The notes beneath the pieces were generated by a model. That model made no database searches. It saw only the letters and a list, made by a program, of their open reading frames with translations, and had not been told where the DNA came from. Both the position numbers and the translations under genes were made by a program. Of a stretch of 64,000 bases of DNA, positions 33,292 to 42,300 are shown piece after piece (position 1 is the first letter of the stretch; every line of letters starts with the position of its first letter). Source of the stretch: Nocardioides sp. BGMRC 2183 (GTDB lineage Bacteria; Actinomycetota; Actinomycetes; Propionibacteriales; Nocardioidaceae). The DNA lies in NCBI GenBank assembly GCA_008123405.1, contig VSSA01000002.1, positions 310,001-374,000 on the forward strand, in the 5' to 3' direction.

Positions 33292-35226
33292 ATGACCGCC
33301 GTCTCCGCTGCTCCGGCGCTGCAGCACCTGAGTCAGCCGTTCGAGATCCGGGGGCGCGTACTGCGCAATCGGACCGTCACCACGGCACACAGCATCATGG
33401 CGCCGTGGACCCCGGGCATGTCTCCCGAGCCCTACATCGAGTATTGCCGTCGCCGTGCTCGCGGCGGCGTTGGGATGCAGATCGTGCAGCCCTTGATCGT
33501 TGAACCGTTCCACGACTGGCCCCGTCCGGTCTTCGACAGGCTGCAGGCGCTTGCAGACGCCATCCACACCGAGGGGGGCACCTGCGTCATCCAGGTCGTC
33601 AGCTTCGGTGGCCAGATCGGCTCGGCGGTGCACCTCGATGAGCGGGCGATGTGGTCCTTCAACGGCCGCCAGGACGAGTTCGGCGAGGCATCGCACCGGA
33701 TGTCGTCCGCTGAGGTGCAGATGATGGTGGAGGCCCACGGCCGACTCGCCGAGGTCGTGATGGAGGCGGGCATGGACGGTGTCGAGCTCCACGGAGCGCA
33801 CGGCTACCTGCTGCAGCAGTCCCACAGCCCGTGGGGCAATGACCGTGACGACGAGTGGGGCGATCACCTGCGCTTCGTGCGGTCGGTCATCTCGGCGACC
33901 CGTGCGGGTCTAGGCGACGGCATCCTGGGCTACCGTGTGTGCGCGGCCGACCTGCTCCGCCCGGACGAGGGTGGGCTGAGCGAGGCCGCACTGCGTGGGA
34001 TCGCGGTGGAGGTCGTCGACACCGGCGAGGTGGACTTCCTCGACTCCAGCATCGGGACCAAGGCGCCGGCGTACTCCCAACCGGCGGTGGCCTCCTACCG
34101 GTATCCCGACGGCTACGAGCTGCGGTACGCGTCGACGCTGCGAGAGGCGATCGGCGCCCGGGTCCCGGTCGTCGGCCTCGGAGGTGTCACGGATCCGGCG
34201 ATGGGCGAACAAGCCCTCGCCGACGGCGACTGCGATCTGGTCGGCATGACCCGTGCCTACCTCTCGGACCCGGACACGGGACTGAAGATCATGCGTGGCG
34301 ATCTCGACCGGATCAGGCGCTGCGTGCGAGCCAACGAGTGTGTCAACCGCCGCGTCGATGCCAAGCCGATGGCGTGTTGGCACAACCCCGAGTTCGCGAA
34401 GGAGAAGGCGTTCTCGCTGCTGGAGCCCCCGGCCCGGCGCAAGCGGGTGGTCGTGATCGGCGGTGGCCCCACCGGCCTCCAGGCCGCGGAGGTCGCTGCC
34501 TCGCGCGGGCACGAGGTCACCCTCCTGGAGGCAGCCCCGGTGCTCGGCGGCCGACTCCGCCTGGTGGAGGGTACGACGGCAGAGCGACTGCTGAGCACTG
34601 TCGACTTCCTCGCGGCGGAGCTTGGTCACCTCGGTGTCGACGTACGCCTCGGCACGCTCGCCACCGTCGACATGGTCACCGGGATGGCACCCGACGAGGT
34701 GATCGTGGCGACGGGTGCGCTGCCCGCTCTCGATGGTCACGGACTCGATTCGCCGGGTGTCGTCTCGGTCGACCGGGCGATCGCAAGCAGTCTCGATGGG
34801 CCGGTTCTGGTGGTCGACCGGGTCGGTGACAGTGCGGCAGGGCTGCTGGTCGAGAGCCTCGCCGGCCGGGGTATCGAGGTGCACTACGCCACGACCTTCG
34901 AGCGGTGGGTCACCAACGCGGGCTACACCCACCGCCTCGACCTGGTCGATCTGTTCCGGCGGTCGGAGTTGATCACGACCCACGTCCTGCGCGACTTCGG
35001 CGGCTTCGCGGATGGGGTCGCCAGGCTCGTCGACCCCGATGGCGTCGAGCAGGAACGGCTGGAGGTGGCGCACGTCGTCCTGTCCGTGCACCCGACGCCC
35101 GTCGACGGATTGGTCGCTCAGTTGAGCGCCACCGGACTCTCGGTGCACGCGGTGGGCGACGTCGTCGCCCCCCGCGGGGTCGTGGCCGGGAACCGCGAGG
35201 CCACTCGGATCGCCCAGCGGCTCTGA
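33292..35226 (+). CDS. Old-Yellow-Enzyme family flavoprotein with altered Fe-S motif
   Basis: A 644-residue enzyme built like 2,4-dienoyl-CoA reductase and trimethylamine dehydrogenase: an FMN TIM barrel (about 1-335, with GVELHGAHGYLLQQ), an Fe-S linker, then an FAD/NAD(P) module (VVVIGGGPTGLQAAEVAA, about 384-401). The linker reads CVRANEC followed by a fourth Cys in MACWHNP. The usual second Cys (CIGCNEC type) is Ala347, so a normal [4Fe-4S] cluster is doubtful. ATG 33292 follows TAGGAGGTTCG. Family members reduce enones or dienoyl compounds, or remove amines. Confidence 0.88.
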   Translation: MTAVSAAPALQHLSQPFEIRGRVLRNRTVTTAHSIMAPWTPGMSPEPYIEYCRRRARGGVGMQIVQPLIVEPFHDWPRPVFDRLQALADAIHTEGGTCVIQVVSFGGQIGSAVHLDERAMWSFNGRQDEFGEASHRMSSAEVQMMVEAHGRLAEVVMEAGMDGVELHGAHGYLLQQSHSPWGNDRDDEWGDHLRFVRSVISATRAGLGDGILGYRVCAADLLRPDEGGLSEAALRGIAVEVVDTGEVDFLDSSIGTKAPAYSQPAVASYRYPDGYELRYASTLREAIGARVPVVGLGGVTDPAMGEQALADGDCDLVGMTRAYLSDPDTGLKIMRGDLDRIRRCVRANECVNRRVDAKPMACWHNPEFAKEKAFSLLEPPARRKRVVVIGGGPTGLQAAEVAASRGHEVTLLEAAPVLGGRLRLVEGTTAERLLSTVDFLAAELGHLGVDVRLGTLATVDMVTGMAPDEVIVATGALPALDGHGLDSPGVVSVDRAIASSLDGPVLVVDRVGDSAAGLLVESLAGRGIEVHYATTFERWVTNAGYTHRLDLVDLFRRSELITTHVLRDFGGFADGVARLVDPDGVEQERLEVAHVVLSVHPTPVDGLVAQLSATGLSVHAVGDVVAPRGVVAGNREATRIAQRL

Positions 35227-35278
35227 CGGCGGCCGGCTGTCGTCGGTGGTGCGCCGATCTCGCGTCACCGCACCTCTT

Positions 35279-35303
35279 GTAAACCAATCACTGTCGGAAT
35301 AAC
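35279..35303 (+). promoter_or_regulatory. AT-rich motif before aldehyde dehydrogenase operon
   Basis: TAAACCAATCACTGTCGGAA repeats the AACC-N10-GG pattern seen at 27033, about 65 bp before the aldehyde dehydrogenase start. Confidence 0.35.
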
Positions 35304-35365
35304 GTGTGCGCCGTCACGTCCGGGACTTCCCCGATAGCGGCGCCGAACCAGCCGGGAGGCAGCGC

Positions 35366-36766
35366 ATGTTGAACATGACCATCGACGGCAAGTCCGTCGA
35401 CACCTTCGCCACGTTCGACGTGGTGAACCCCGCCACCGGACTCGTGGAGGCCCAGGCCCCGGAGTGCACGCCGGAGCAACTGGACCAGGCGATGGGCAGC
35501 GCCCGGGCGGCCCACACAGACTGGCGTCGGGACGACGACGCGCGACGCGCGGCGTTGCACGCTCTCGCCGACGCGGTCGACGGCCGTCAGGAGGAGCTGA
35601 CGAAGCTGCTCATCCAGGAGACCGGGAAGCCGCTCGCGGTTGCCGCCGGCGAGGTCGCCTCGGCCGCACCCTGGATCCGCTACTACGCAGATCTGGAGTG
35701 GCCGCGCCGCGTCATCCAGGACGACGAGAGTGCGCTGATCTCCGTCGAACGCCGACCGATGGGTGTGGTGGCGGCGATCACCCCGTGGAACGGCCCTGTC
35801 GGGATGTGGAGCTGGAAGATCGCGCCCGCGCTGCGCGGCGGCAACACCGTCGTCCTCAAGCCCTCGCCCTTCACGCCGCTCTCCACGCTCCTTCTCGGGG
35901 AGATCGGCGCCGAGGTCCTGCCGCCCGGCGTGATCAACATCGTCACCGGCGGGGACGAGCTCGGCAAGGCGATGACCGCGCACCCGACCCCGCGCAAGGT
36001 CAGCTTCACCGGGTCGATCGGAGCCGGACGATCGGTCGCCGTCAACGCCGCGAACGACCTGAAGCGGGTCACGCTCGAGCTGGGCGGCAACGACGCGGCG
36101 ATCGTCCTGGACGACGCGGATCTGGAGACCGCGGCTGGGACCCTCTTCGCCTTCTCGATGTTCAACTGCGGTCAGATCTGCTGCATTCCCAAGCGGATCT
36201 TCGTGCCGTCGAACCGCTACGACCAGTTCGTCGAGGCCTTCGGTGCCGCCGCGCGCGCCACGGTCGTCGGCGACCCCACCGATCCTGCGACGGCTCTGGG
36301 TCCGCTCACCACACGCCCGCAGTTCGAGCGGGTCTCCGAGCTTGTGCAGGACGCGATCGCCTCTGGCGCCCGGGTGGTAGCGGGCGGCAAGCCGGTCGAC
36401 GGCGGCGGCTATTTCTTCGAGCCGACCGTCTTCGCAGACGTCGCTGAGGGTGTGCGGATCGTCGACGAGGAGCAGTTCGGTCCGGCGATCCCGATTCTGC
36501 GCTACGACACGGTCGAGGAGGCCGTCGAACGCGCCAACGCCACCAACTACGGACTGTCCGGCTCTGTCTGGTCGGCCGACGAGGAGCGGGCGCGGTCGGT
36601 CGCGGCGGAGCTCGAATGCGGTACGGCGTGGGTCAACTGCCACGCGATGCTCCCCTCGCACGCGCCGTTCTCCGGCGCGAAGCACAGCGGCCTCGGGGTC
36701 GCGAACGGTGAGGACGGACTCCGGTCCTTCACCGAGCAGCAGGTCGTTCACACGGCACGGACCTGA
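35366..36766 (+). CDS. Aldehyde dehydrogenase
   Basis: A 466-residue NAD(P)-dependent enzyme. The active-site Asn lies in ITPWNGPVGMW, the general base Glu in TLELGGNDAAIV (about 240) and the nucleophilic Cys in FNCGQICCIPKRIF (about 271-275). ATG 35366 follows GGGAGGCAGCGC; an in-frame start at 35306 lacks a ribosome site. It probably turns the aldehyde made by the alcohol dehydrogenase into an acid. It heads an operon with the solute-binding protein, a flavoprotein and a SnoaL-like protein. Confidence 0.93.
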   Translation: MLNMTIDGKSVDTFATFDVVNPATGLVEAQAPECTPEQLDQAMGSARAAHTDWRRDDDARRAALHALADAVDGRQEELTKLLIQETGKPLAVAAGEVASAAPWIRYYADLEWPRRVIQDDESALISVERRPMGVVAAITPWNGPVGMWSWKIAPALRGGNTVVLKPSPFTPLSTLLLGEIGAEVLPPGVINIVTGGDELGKAMTAHPTPRKVSFTGSIGAGRSVAVNAANDLKRVTLELGGNDAAIVLDDADLETAAGTLFAFSMFNCGQICCIPKRIFVPSNRYDQFVEAFGAAARATVVGDPTDPATALGPLTTRPQFERVSELVQDAIASGARVVAGGKPVDGGGYFFEPTVFADVAEGVRIVDEEQFGPAIPILRYDTVEEAVERANATNYGLSGSVWSADEERARSVAAELECGTAWVNCHAMLPSHAPFSGAKHSGLGVANGEDGLRSFTEQQVVHTART

Positions 36767-36802
36767 GCACCACCCCAACCGAGAACCAGAGACGAGACCA
36801 TC

Positions 36803-37996
36803 ATGGCCACACCCCTTCGCAAACTCGCCTCAGCGGCGGCCGTACTCGCCCTTCCCTTGGGCCTGGCGGCGTGCGGTGAGGACGCCGGGGCCACCAGCGG
36901 CGACGGCCCGATCAAGATCATGACCATCGCGTCCTTCGAGAGCCCGGTCTACTCAGTGCCGTGGCTGGAGACGGCAGTGACCGAAGCGGTCGCCGAGGTG
37001 AACGCCGCCGGTGGCATCGAAGGTCGCGAGATCGAGCTGCTCACCTGCAACGACAAGTTCGACCCGAACGAGGCCACGGCGTGTGCCCAGCGGGCTGTCG
37101 CAGAGAAGGTGGTCGCGATCGTCGGCCCGTTGAGCCCCAACATCGGACCGATCGCGACCGTCATGGAGCAGGCGCAGATCCCGATCATCGGGCCTGGTGG
37201 TGCCGACGGCGCCAATGAGACCACCAACCCGATGTCCTATCCGATCAACGCCTCCCCGGTGGGGTTCGGTGCAGGCGCCGGCCGCCTGGCCGTGGAGCGC
37301 GGCGGTCCGAACGTGGTGATCATCCACGGTGACAACGACACCGCGCGGGCCGGCGGCGACTGGGCCAAGATCGGCGTCGACGCCGCCGGCGGAACGACGA
37401 CCATGGTCGCCGCCCCGCTCGGCGCCGCCGACTACTCCGCGGTGGCAGCCAAGGCCCTCGGCGCGGAGCCGGACGCCGTGAGCCTGCAAGGGTCAGGGAC
37501 CGACATGGGGCGGGTCGTGCTCGCCCTGCGGGACGCTGGCTACGACGGCGTCATCACCGGACCATCCTCGATCATCACGCCGGGCGTGCTCGACTCCCTC
37601 GGCGACGATGCGGGCGAGATCGTGCTGACCTCCCGCGGGCTGGCGCCCTCGGACACCGAGAACGATGAGATCAAGGCATTCAACGACGCGATGACGGCGG
37701 TCGATCCTGAGGTGAACATCGACGACATCGGCCTCAACGGCTGGCTCTCGGTCAAGCTCTTCGCGCTCGTCACGGAGGGCCACGACGTCACCGACGGTGC
37801 CTCGGTCATCGAAGCGCTCGCCGACATCGAGGAGCCGATCAGCCTCGGCGGCGCCTATCCGGACTACCCGGGGATCCAGGACCCGCCGATCAATGCCGAC
37901 TACCCCCGGGTCGCGTCGTTCCTCGTCGGCACCAGCGCCGTCGTCGACGGCGAGATCGTACCGGACGGTGAGTTCTTCGACGCCCTCGGTAACTGA
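36803..37996 (+). CDS. ABC-transporter solute-binding lipoprotein (branched-chain amino acid/LivJ type)
   Basis: A 397-residue exported lipoprotein. The signal peptide ends in a lipobox LGLAACGED (lipidated Cys 24). The mature part has the type I periplasmic fold of Leu/Ile/Val-type receptors, with GGIEGREIELLTCNDKFDP and AIVGPLSPNIGPIA. No permease or ATPase gene is nearby, so it must share a transporter encoded elsewhere. Its place inside a catabolic operon suggests it captures an aromatic, acyl or steroid-like substrate (inference). Confidence 0.88.
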   Translation: MATPLRKLASAAAVLALPLGLAACGEDAGATSGDGPIKIMTIASFESPVYSVPWLETAVTEAVAEVNAAGGIEGREIELLTCNDKFDPNEATACAQRAVAEKVVAIVGPLSPNIGPIATVMEQAQIPIIGPGGADGANETTNPMSYPINASPVGFGAGAGRLAVERGGPNVVIIHGDNDTARAGGDWAKIGVDAAGGTTTMVAAPLGAADYSAVAAKALGAEPDAVSLQGSGTDMGRVVLALRDAGYDGVITGPSSIITPGVLDSLGDDAGEIVLTSRGLAPSDTENDEIKAFNDAMTAVDPEVNIDDIGLNGWLSVKLFALVTEGHDVTDGASVIEALADIEEPISLGGAYPDYPGIQDPPINADYPRVASFLVGTSAVVDGEIVPDGEFFDALGN

Positions 37997-38044
37997 CCCG
38001 ACACCTCGGGCACCGTGGGCCCTGACACGGAAGTGAGATCTGGA

Positions 38045-39457
38045 GTGACCAAACGCATCATCGTCGTGGGGGCGGGTGGCGCCGGACTGGCCGCCGCGCT
38101 CGAGGCGGCCGACGCCGGCGCCTCCGTCCTGGTCCTCGAAGCAGGGGACCAGGTCGGAGGAGCCACGGCCCGCGCAGGCGGCGTCGTCTACGCCGCCGAC
38201 ACCCCCGTGCAGAAGGCGCGCGGCATCGAAGACTCCGTAGAACGGCTGATCAACTACTACGCCACGGTCAGCCGGCACGAGCTGGAGCCGCGGTTAATGC
38301 GGCGGTCCGCGGTCGGCACCCGTGAGGTGATCGCGTGGCTCGAGCAGCTCGGCATCACCTGGGAGCCGGAGCGGCTGTACGTTGCTGGCCTCGAGTTCGA
38401 GCCGCGCGGGCACCTTCCGACCGGCGACACCCGCGGCCTCGGACCGGCCGGCGGGGCGATGATCGTGGCCGCCCTGCTGACCGCGGTCGAAGCGCGGGAC
38501 GAGGTCGAGATCCGCACCCGCAGCCGAGTGGCTGGGCTGGTGATCGAGGGCGGGTACGTGGTCGGCGCACGCCTGGAGGACGGATGTGTCGAGCGAGCGG
38601 ACGCCGTCGTCCTCGCCTCCGGCGGCTTCGGAGCCGGCACCGAGATGCTCGCGACACACTGGCCAGAAGCGACACGACATGGTGACTGGCACTGGTACCT
38701 GGGTCCCGACACCAACGTCGGCGACGGCCTGCGGATGGGTCTCGCTGCCGGCGGGCAGTTCCAGGGCAGGGGCGGAGCCCTGCTGGAGACGCCGAACTTC
38801 GGCCGTCTGAACGACGCGTTCACGCCACCATGGCTGATCTATGTCAACCAGCGCGGCCACCGATTCGTCGACGAGACCGACACCTATTGTGTGATGCCGC
38901 ATGTGATCGGGCTCCAGCCCGGCGGTGTGTGCTGGGCGGTGTTCGATGACGCCGCGCTGCGGACGGTTGCCGACAGCGGCCACCTCGATCCCTACGGGCT
39001 GCACGTCGACCTCGAGTCCAACTGGACCGCAGCTCGGCTACGGGAGCAGATCCAGGCCGGCGTCGTGAAGACGGGGGCGACCCTGACCGAGGTGGCACAA
39101 GCCGCCGGAGTCGAGCCTGGGGGACTCGTGGCCACCGTCGAGTTCTGGAACGCGGACGTGGCCGCCGGGCATGACAGCACGTTCGAGAAGGACGGCGAGC
39201 TCGTCGCCATCGATACCGGACCGTTCTATGCCGTAGAGCTGCGTCCAGCGATCATCGGCAACACCTTCGGCGGTCTGCGGATCGACGACCACGCCCGGGT
39301 GCTCGACGTCGCCGGCCGCCCGATCCCCGGATTGCTGGCCGCCGGTGAGATCACCGGAGGCCTCGACGGCGACGTGTACGCAGGCGGGGGGACCTCGATC
39401 GGCAACGCTCTGGTCTTCGGCCGGACCGCGGCGCGCACGGCGGTCGGCGCGCGATGA
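38045..39457 (+). CDS. FAD-dependent oxidoreductase, fumarate reductase/KstD-type
   Basis: A 470-residue flavoprotein starting at GTG 38045 (homology begins at TKRIIVVGAGGAGLAAALEA). The FAD motif is VVGAGGAGLAA, GGATARAGGVVYA is the family second motif, and the C terminus has LLAAGEITGGLDGDVYAGGG. It is a second member of the KstD/fumarate-reductase superfamily in the window, more distant from typical KstD than the protein at 20327. It is cotranscribed with the lipoprotein gene upstream (48-bp gap) and the SnoaL-like gene (ATGA overlap). Confidence 0.85.
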   Translation: MTKRIIVVGAGGAGLAAALEAADAGASVLVLEAGDQVGGATARAGGVVYAADTPVQKARGIEDSVERLINYYATVSRHELEPRLMRRSAVGTREVIAWLEQLGITWEPERLYVAGLEFEPRGHLPTGDTRGLGPAGGAMIVAALLTAVEARDEVEIRTRSRVAGLVIEGGYVVGARLEDGCVERADAVVLASGGFGAGTEMLATHWPEATRHGDWHWYLGPDTNVGDGLRMGLAAGGQFQGRGGALLETPNFGRLNDAFTPPWLIYVNQRGHRFVDETDTYCVMPHVIGLQPGGVCWAVFDDAALRTVADSGHLDPYGLHVDLESNWTAARLREQIQAGVVKTGATLTEVAQAAGVEPGGLVATVEFWNADVAAGHDSTFEKDGELVAIDTGPFYAVELRPAIIGNTFGGLRIDDHARVLDVAGRPIPGLLAAGEITGGLDGDVYAGGGTSIGNALVFGRTAARTAVGAR

Positions 39458-39927
39458 GTGTCGTTCGGAGCGCGCAGGAGACCGCCGACCGGCTCGCGAT
39501 CTACGAGCTCTACGCACGCTACGCCCAGGCTGCTGACCTCGAGGACGGTACGGCGTACGCCGACTGCTTCACGGCCGACGGCTGGACCGATATCTCCTCC
39601 TTCGGCCACACCGCTGCCTCGTTCCGTGCGCGCGGCCTGGACTGTCTCGATGAGGCCGGCAAGGTGCGTGGTCGAGCGAATCTGACCGCGATCGCCACAA
39701 AGCGCCCCGGCCAGCCGGTCTACCGGCATCTGACGGTGAACGCCCACGTGGCTTCCTACGAGGGTGACCGGGCCACCGGTTCGGCGTACTTCGTCGTGGT
39801 GGCACCAGACGGCCATATCCACCAGTTCGGTCGCTACGAGGACGTGATTGTCCGTGACGTCGACGGACAGTGGCGCTTCGCGGAGCGACTCGATCTCGCG
39901 GCATACAACGCCGGCACCACAGTCTGA
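39454..39927 (+). CDS. SnoaL-like (NTF2-fold) protein
   Basis: A 157-residue protein of the nuclear-transport-factor-2 fold. RLAIYELYARYAQAADLEDG is the family's N-terminal helix pattern, followed by YADCFTADGWTDISS and a C-terminal strand with DGQWRFAERLDL. Such proteins include polyketide cyclases, dehydratases and small isomerases. Its start overlaps the flavoprotein stop (ATGA). The operon ends at a strong bidirectional terminator. Confidence 0.85.
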   Translation: MSVVRSAQETADRLAIYELYARYAQAADLEDGTAYADCFTADGWTDISSFGHTAASFRARGLDCLDEAGKVRGRANLTAIATKRPGQPVYRHLTVNAHVASYEGDRATGSAYFVVVAPDGHIHQFGRYEDVIVRDVDGQWRFAERLDLAAYNAGTTV

Positions 39928-39958
39928 CGCCGTTTCGGAACGCCTGGCGTCTTGAGCG

Positions 39959-39999
39959 CGAACAGCCGTCGCTCCGAACTGGGGGGCGACGGCTGTTCG
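39959..39999. terminator. Bidirectional terminator hairpin
   Basis: 14-bp arms CGAACAGCCGTCGC (39959-39972) and GCGACGGCTGTTCG (39986-39999) between the convergent SnoaL-like and P450 genes. Confidence 0.85.
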
Positions 40000-40013
40000 G
40001 CTGCCGTGGCTGC

Positions 40014-41204
40014 TCAGGAACGGCAGCGTACGGGTAGGCTGGTGAGCCCGTAGGTCGTGAAGTGCGTGCGCGGGGTGACTCCGTCGGCGAGCGCGAGGTC
40101 TGGCAGGTGGTCGAGGATGTATTCCACGACCACGGTCATCTCCAGCTTGGCCAGGGCCTCACCGATGCAGCGATGTCTGCCGAAACCGAAGGTCAGGTGC
40201 CCGTGCACACCTGGACGCTCGGGGTTGAAAGTGTCCGGCTCCGCGAACTTCTCGGGGTCGTAGTTACCGGCGCCGAAGGTCAGCATTACCTTCTCGCCGG
40301 GTGCGATGTCGATCCCGCGGACCTCCGCCGGCCGGCGCGCGGTCCGGCCCATGTTCCACACGGGCGGGTGGATCCGCAGGGACTCGTCGATCACGGCGCC
40401 GATCCGACCGCGGTCGTCGTGGAGCGAGGTCAGCAGGCCAGGCTCGGCCAGGAGTCGATGCACGGTGTTGGCGATCCCGTCGACCGTCGTGCCGTGGCCG
40501 GCGACGATGAATACGATGCACAATCCGAGCAGCTCGTCGTCGCTCAGAGGGCGCCCGTCGACCTCGGCGACCATGATCTCGCCGAGCACGTCCGTCGGGG
40601 CCTTGCCGCGGCGCGCCGCGACCTCCTCGCGCACCACGTCTTCGACGGCCTTGGCAGCCTGCTGGGCGCGCTCGGCGTCACCGGCCGAGGCCATCCACTC
40701 CTCCGTGATCGAGGAGATGAAGTCCCAGTCCTGGGTGAAGCCGAGCACGGCGGAGATCACCGAGGTCGGTACGCGACGCGCAACGTCGGAGAGGTCGCCG
40801 GAGCCGGTGGCCTGCAGGTCGGTGAAGGCGTCCGCGACGATCCTCTCGACCAGCGGCCGGTAGGTCGCAACCGTTTTCGGCGTGAAGTACGGCACCAGGA
40901 ACCGTCGCCAAGTGGTGTGCAGCGGGGGATCCACCTCGGCCAGCGGGAGCATCACCGACTTGCCGGTGGAGGGGATGGTGTGACCCTCCTCGACCGTGTA
41001 GGTCTCCCAGTCGTTGGCGGCCGCTGTGATGTCGCCGTACTTCGTCAGCATCCAGAAGCCGGCGCCGGCGTCGCTCCAGGCGACCGGCTCGGCCTGCTGG
41101 ATCTCCTTGAGGGTCGCGAAGAGATGCGACGCCAGGGTCGGGTCGGTGTTATCCAGAAAGTAGGCGTGCTCGGGGTGGCGCGCGGACGATGCGGTCTGGG
41201 TCAT
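40014..41204 (-). CDS. Cytochrome P450 with unusual I-helix
   Basis: A 396-residue P450 with heme loop FGFGRHRCIG (Cys 346) and ExxR in DESLRIHPP. The I-helix reads VAGHGTTVDG: the usual Asp/Glu before the conserved Thr is Gly. ATG 41204 was preferred to GTG 41219 because AGAGG sits 7 bp before it. A palindrome (41234-41248) lies about 30 bp upstream. It is closely related to the P450 at 61716 (both have DNTDP near the start and ISAVLGF/ISAILGF). Substrate unknown. Confidence 0.93.
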   Translation of the reverse strand: MTQTASSARHPEHAYFLDNTDPTLASHLFATLKEIQQAEPVAWSDAGAGFWMLTKYGDITAAANDWETYTVEEGHTIPSTGKSVMLPLAEVDPPLHTTWRRFLVPYFTPKTVATYRPLVERIVADAFTDLQATGSGDLSDVARRVPTSVISAVLGFTQDWDFISSITEEWMASAGDAERAQQAAKAVEDVVREEVAARRGKAPTDVLGEIMVAEVDGRPLSDDELLGLCIVFIVAGHGTTVDGIANTVHRLLAEPGLLTSLHDDRGRIGAVIDESLRIHPPVWNMGRTARRPAEVRGIDIAPGEKVMLTFGAGNYDPEKFAEPDTFNPERPGVHGHLTFGFGRHRCIGEALAKLEMTVVVEYILDHLPDLALADGVTPRTHFTTYGLTSLPVRCRS

Positions 41205-41233
41205 CGGGGCCTCTGTCACGGGAAGTCAAAGAA

Positions 41234-41248
41234 TCTAACGACGTTAGT
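41234..41248. promoter_or_regulatory. Operator palindrome TCTAAC-N3-GTTAGT
   Basis: CTAAC-gac-GTTAG (41235-41247) is a perfect inverted repeat upstream of the P450 at 40014. The same half-sites recur at 43533 and 43621, defining a shared operator. Confidence 0.75.
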
Positions 41249-41262
41249 CTAAGTGAGGTGGG

Positions 41263-42300
41263 TCACTCGGACAAGGCTGTCTTGCGAGCACTGCGCAGGC
41301 GCTGCGCCACCCGGATCCGGGCGTCGTCGCCGAGGTCGTAGGGCGTGACGATCGCGAACCGGTCGACCAGGTCGCCGTAGCGGCGCGCGAGCAGGTCGGC
41401 GGCTTCCTCGGGCTCGCCCACGGCCGCGAACTCGTGGAGCAGCTCGTCTGGCAGCGCGGCCGCCATGGCCGCCCAGTCGCCCCCCCGGGAGAGCCGGTGG
41501 AGTCGTTCGCCGAGCTCACCCCACCCGTGGTGCTCGAGCACCGGCCGGTAGGCGGGAGTAGAGGCATAGAACGCGATCTGGGAGCGGACGGCGTCAGTCG
41601 CGGCGGCAATCTCCGCGGCGGTGCTGCCGGTGGCCACGAACGGACCGCCGACGATCTCGAACTCGGTGATTGCCGAGCGGGCGCGGCCCAGGGCGATCGC
41701 GGGGAGCGTCGCCTCGCGGAGGTAGGCCTCGGTGAGGAAGCTGTGGCATAGCATTCCGTCGCCCACCTCGCCGGCGATCTCGGCCATCCGGTCCCCGACC
41801 GCGGCGACGACCACGGGCGGGGTGCGGTGGCCGTGGCTCTGGGGCACGAACATCGGCGTCATCAGCGTGTGGGTGTAGAACTCACCCTCGAACTTGAGCC
41901 GTTCGCCGGTCTCCCAGGAGTCCCAGATCGCGCGGAGCGCGAGGACGTACTCGCGCATCCGGGCCGCCGGGCGGGACCAGGGCATCGAGAACCGCCGGGT
42001 GACGTGCGCCTTGACCTGGGTGCCCAGGCCGAGGGTGAACCGTCCCCGCGACAGGGTCTGCAGGTCGTGAGCCAGGTGCGCGGTGTTCATCGGGTTCCGG
42101 GCGAAGGCCACGGCGATGCCGGTGGCCACCTCGATCCGGGAGGTCGCCGCCGCGCCCACGGCCAGCTGCACGAACGGGTCGTGGCCGATCTCGCTGGACC
42201 AGATCCTGTCGTAGCCCGCTGCCTCGGCACGCCTCGCCTCATCCGCGGGCTCCCCGCCCCGGATCGGCAATGCAGTGTCCACGCGGAAGCGATCAGTCAT
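41263..42300 (-). CDS. LLM-class oxidoreductase (F420-dependent type)
   Basis: A 345-residue luciferase-like TIM-barrel protein. N-terminal TALPIRGGEPADEARRAEAAGYDRIW, of which AEAAGYDRIWSSEIGHDP is typical, VATGIAVAFARNPMNTAHLAHD carries the cofactor-side motif, and GRFTLGLGTQVKAHV follows. The TIM barrel pattern fits F420-dependent members such as the methylene-F420 reductase-like group. ATG 42300 overlaps the end of the upstream flavin reductase gene by 8 bp, so the two are coupled. If FMN-dependent instead, that reductase could supply its reduced flavin. Confidence 0.87.
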   Translation of the reverse strand: MTDRFRVDTALPIRGGEPADEARRAEAAGYDRIWSSEIGHDPFVQLAVGAAATSRIEVATGIAVAFARNPMNTAHLAHDLQTLSRGRFTLGLGTQVKAHVTRRFSMPWSRPAARMREYVLALRAIWDSWETGERLKFEGEFYTHTLMTPMFVPQSHGHRTPPVVVAAVGDRMAEIAGEVGDGMLCHSFLTEAYLREATLPAIALGRARSAITEFEIVGGPFVATGSTAAEIAAATDAVRSQIAFYASTPAYRPVLEHHGWGELGERLHRLSRGGDWAAMAAALPDELLHEFAAVGEPEEAADLLARRYGDLVDRFAIVTPYDLGDDARIRVAQRLRSARKTALSE

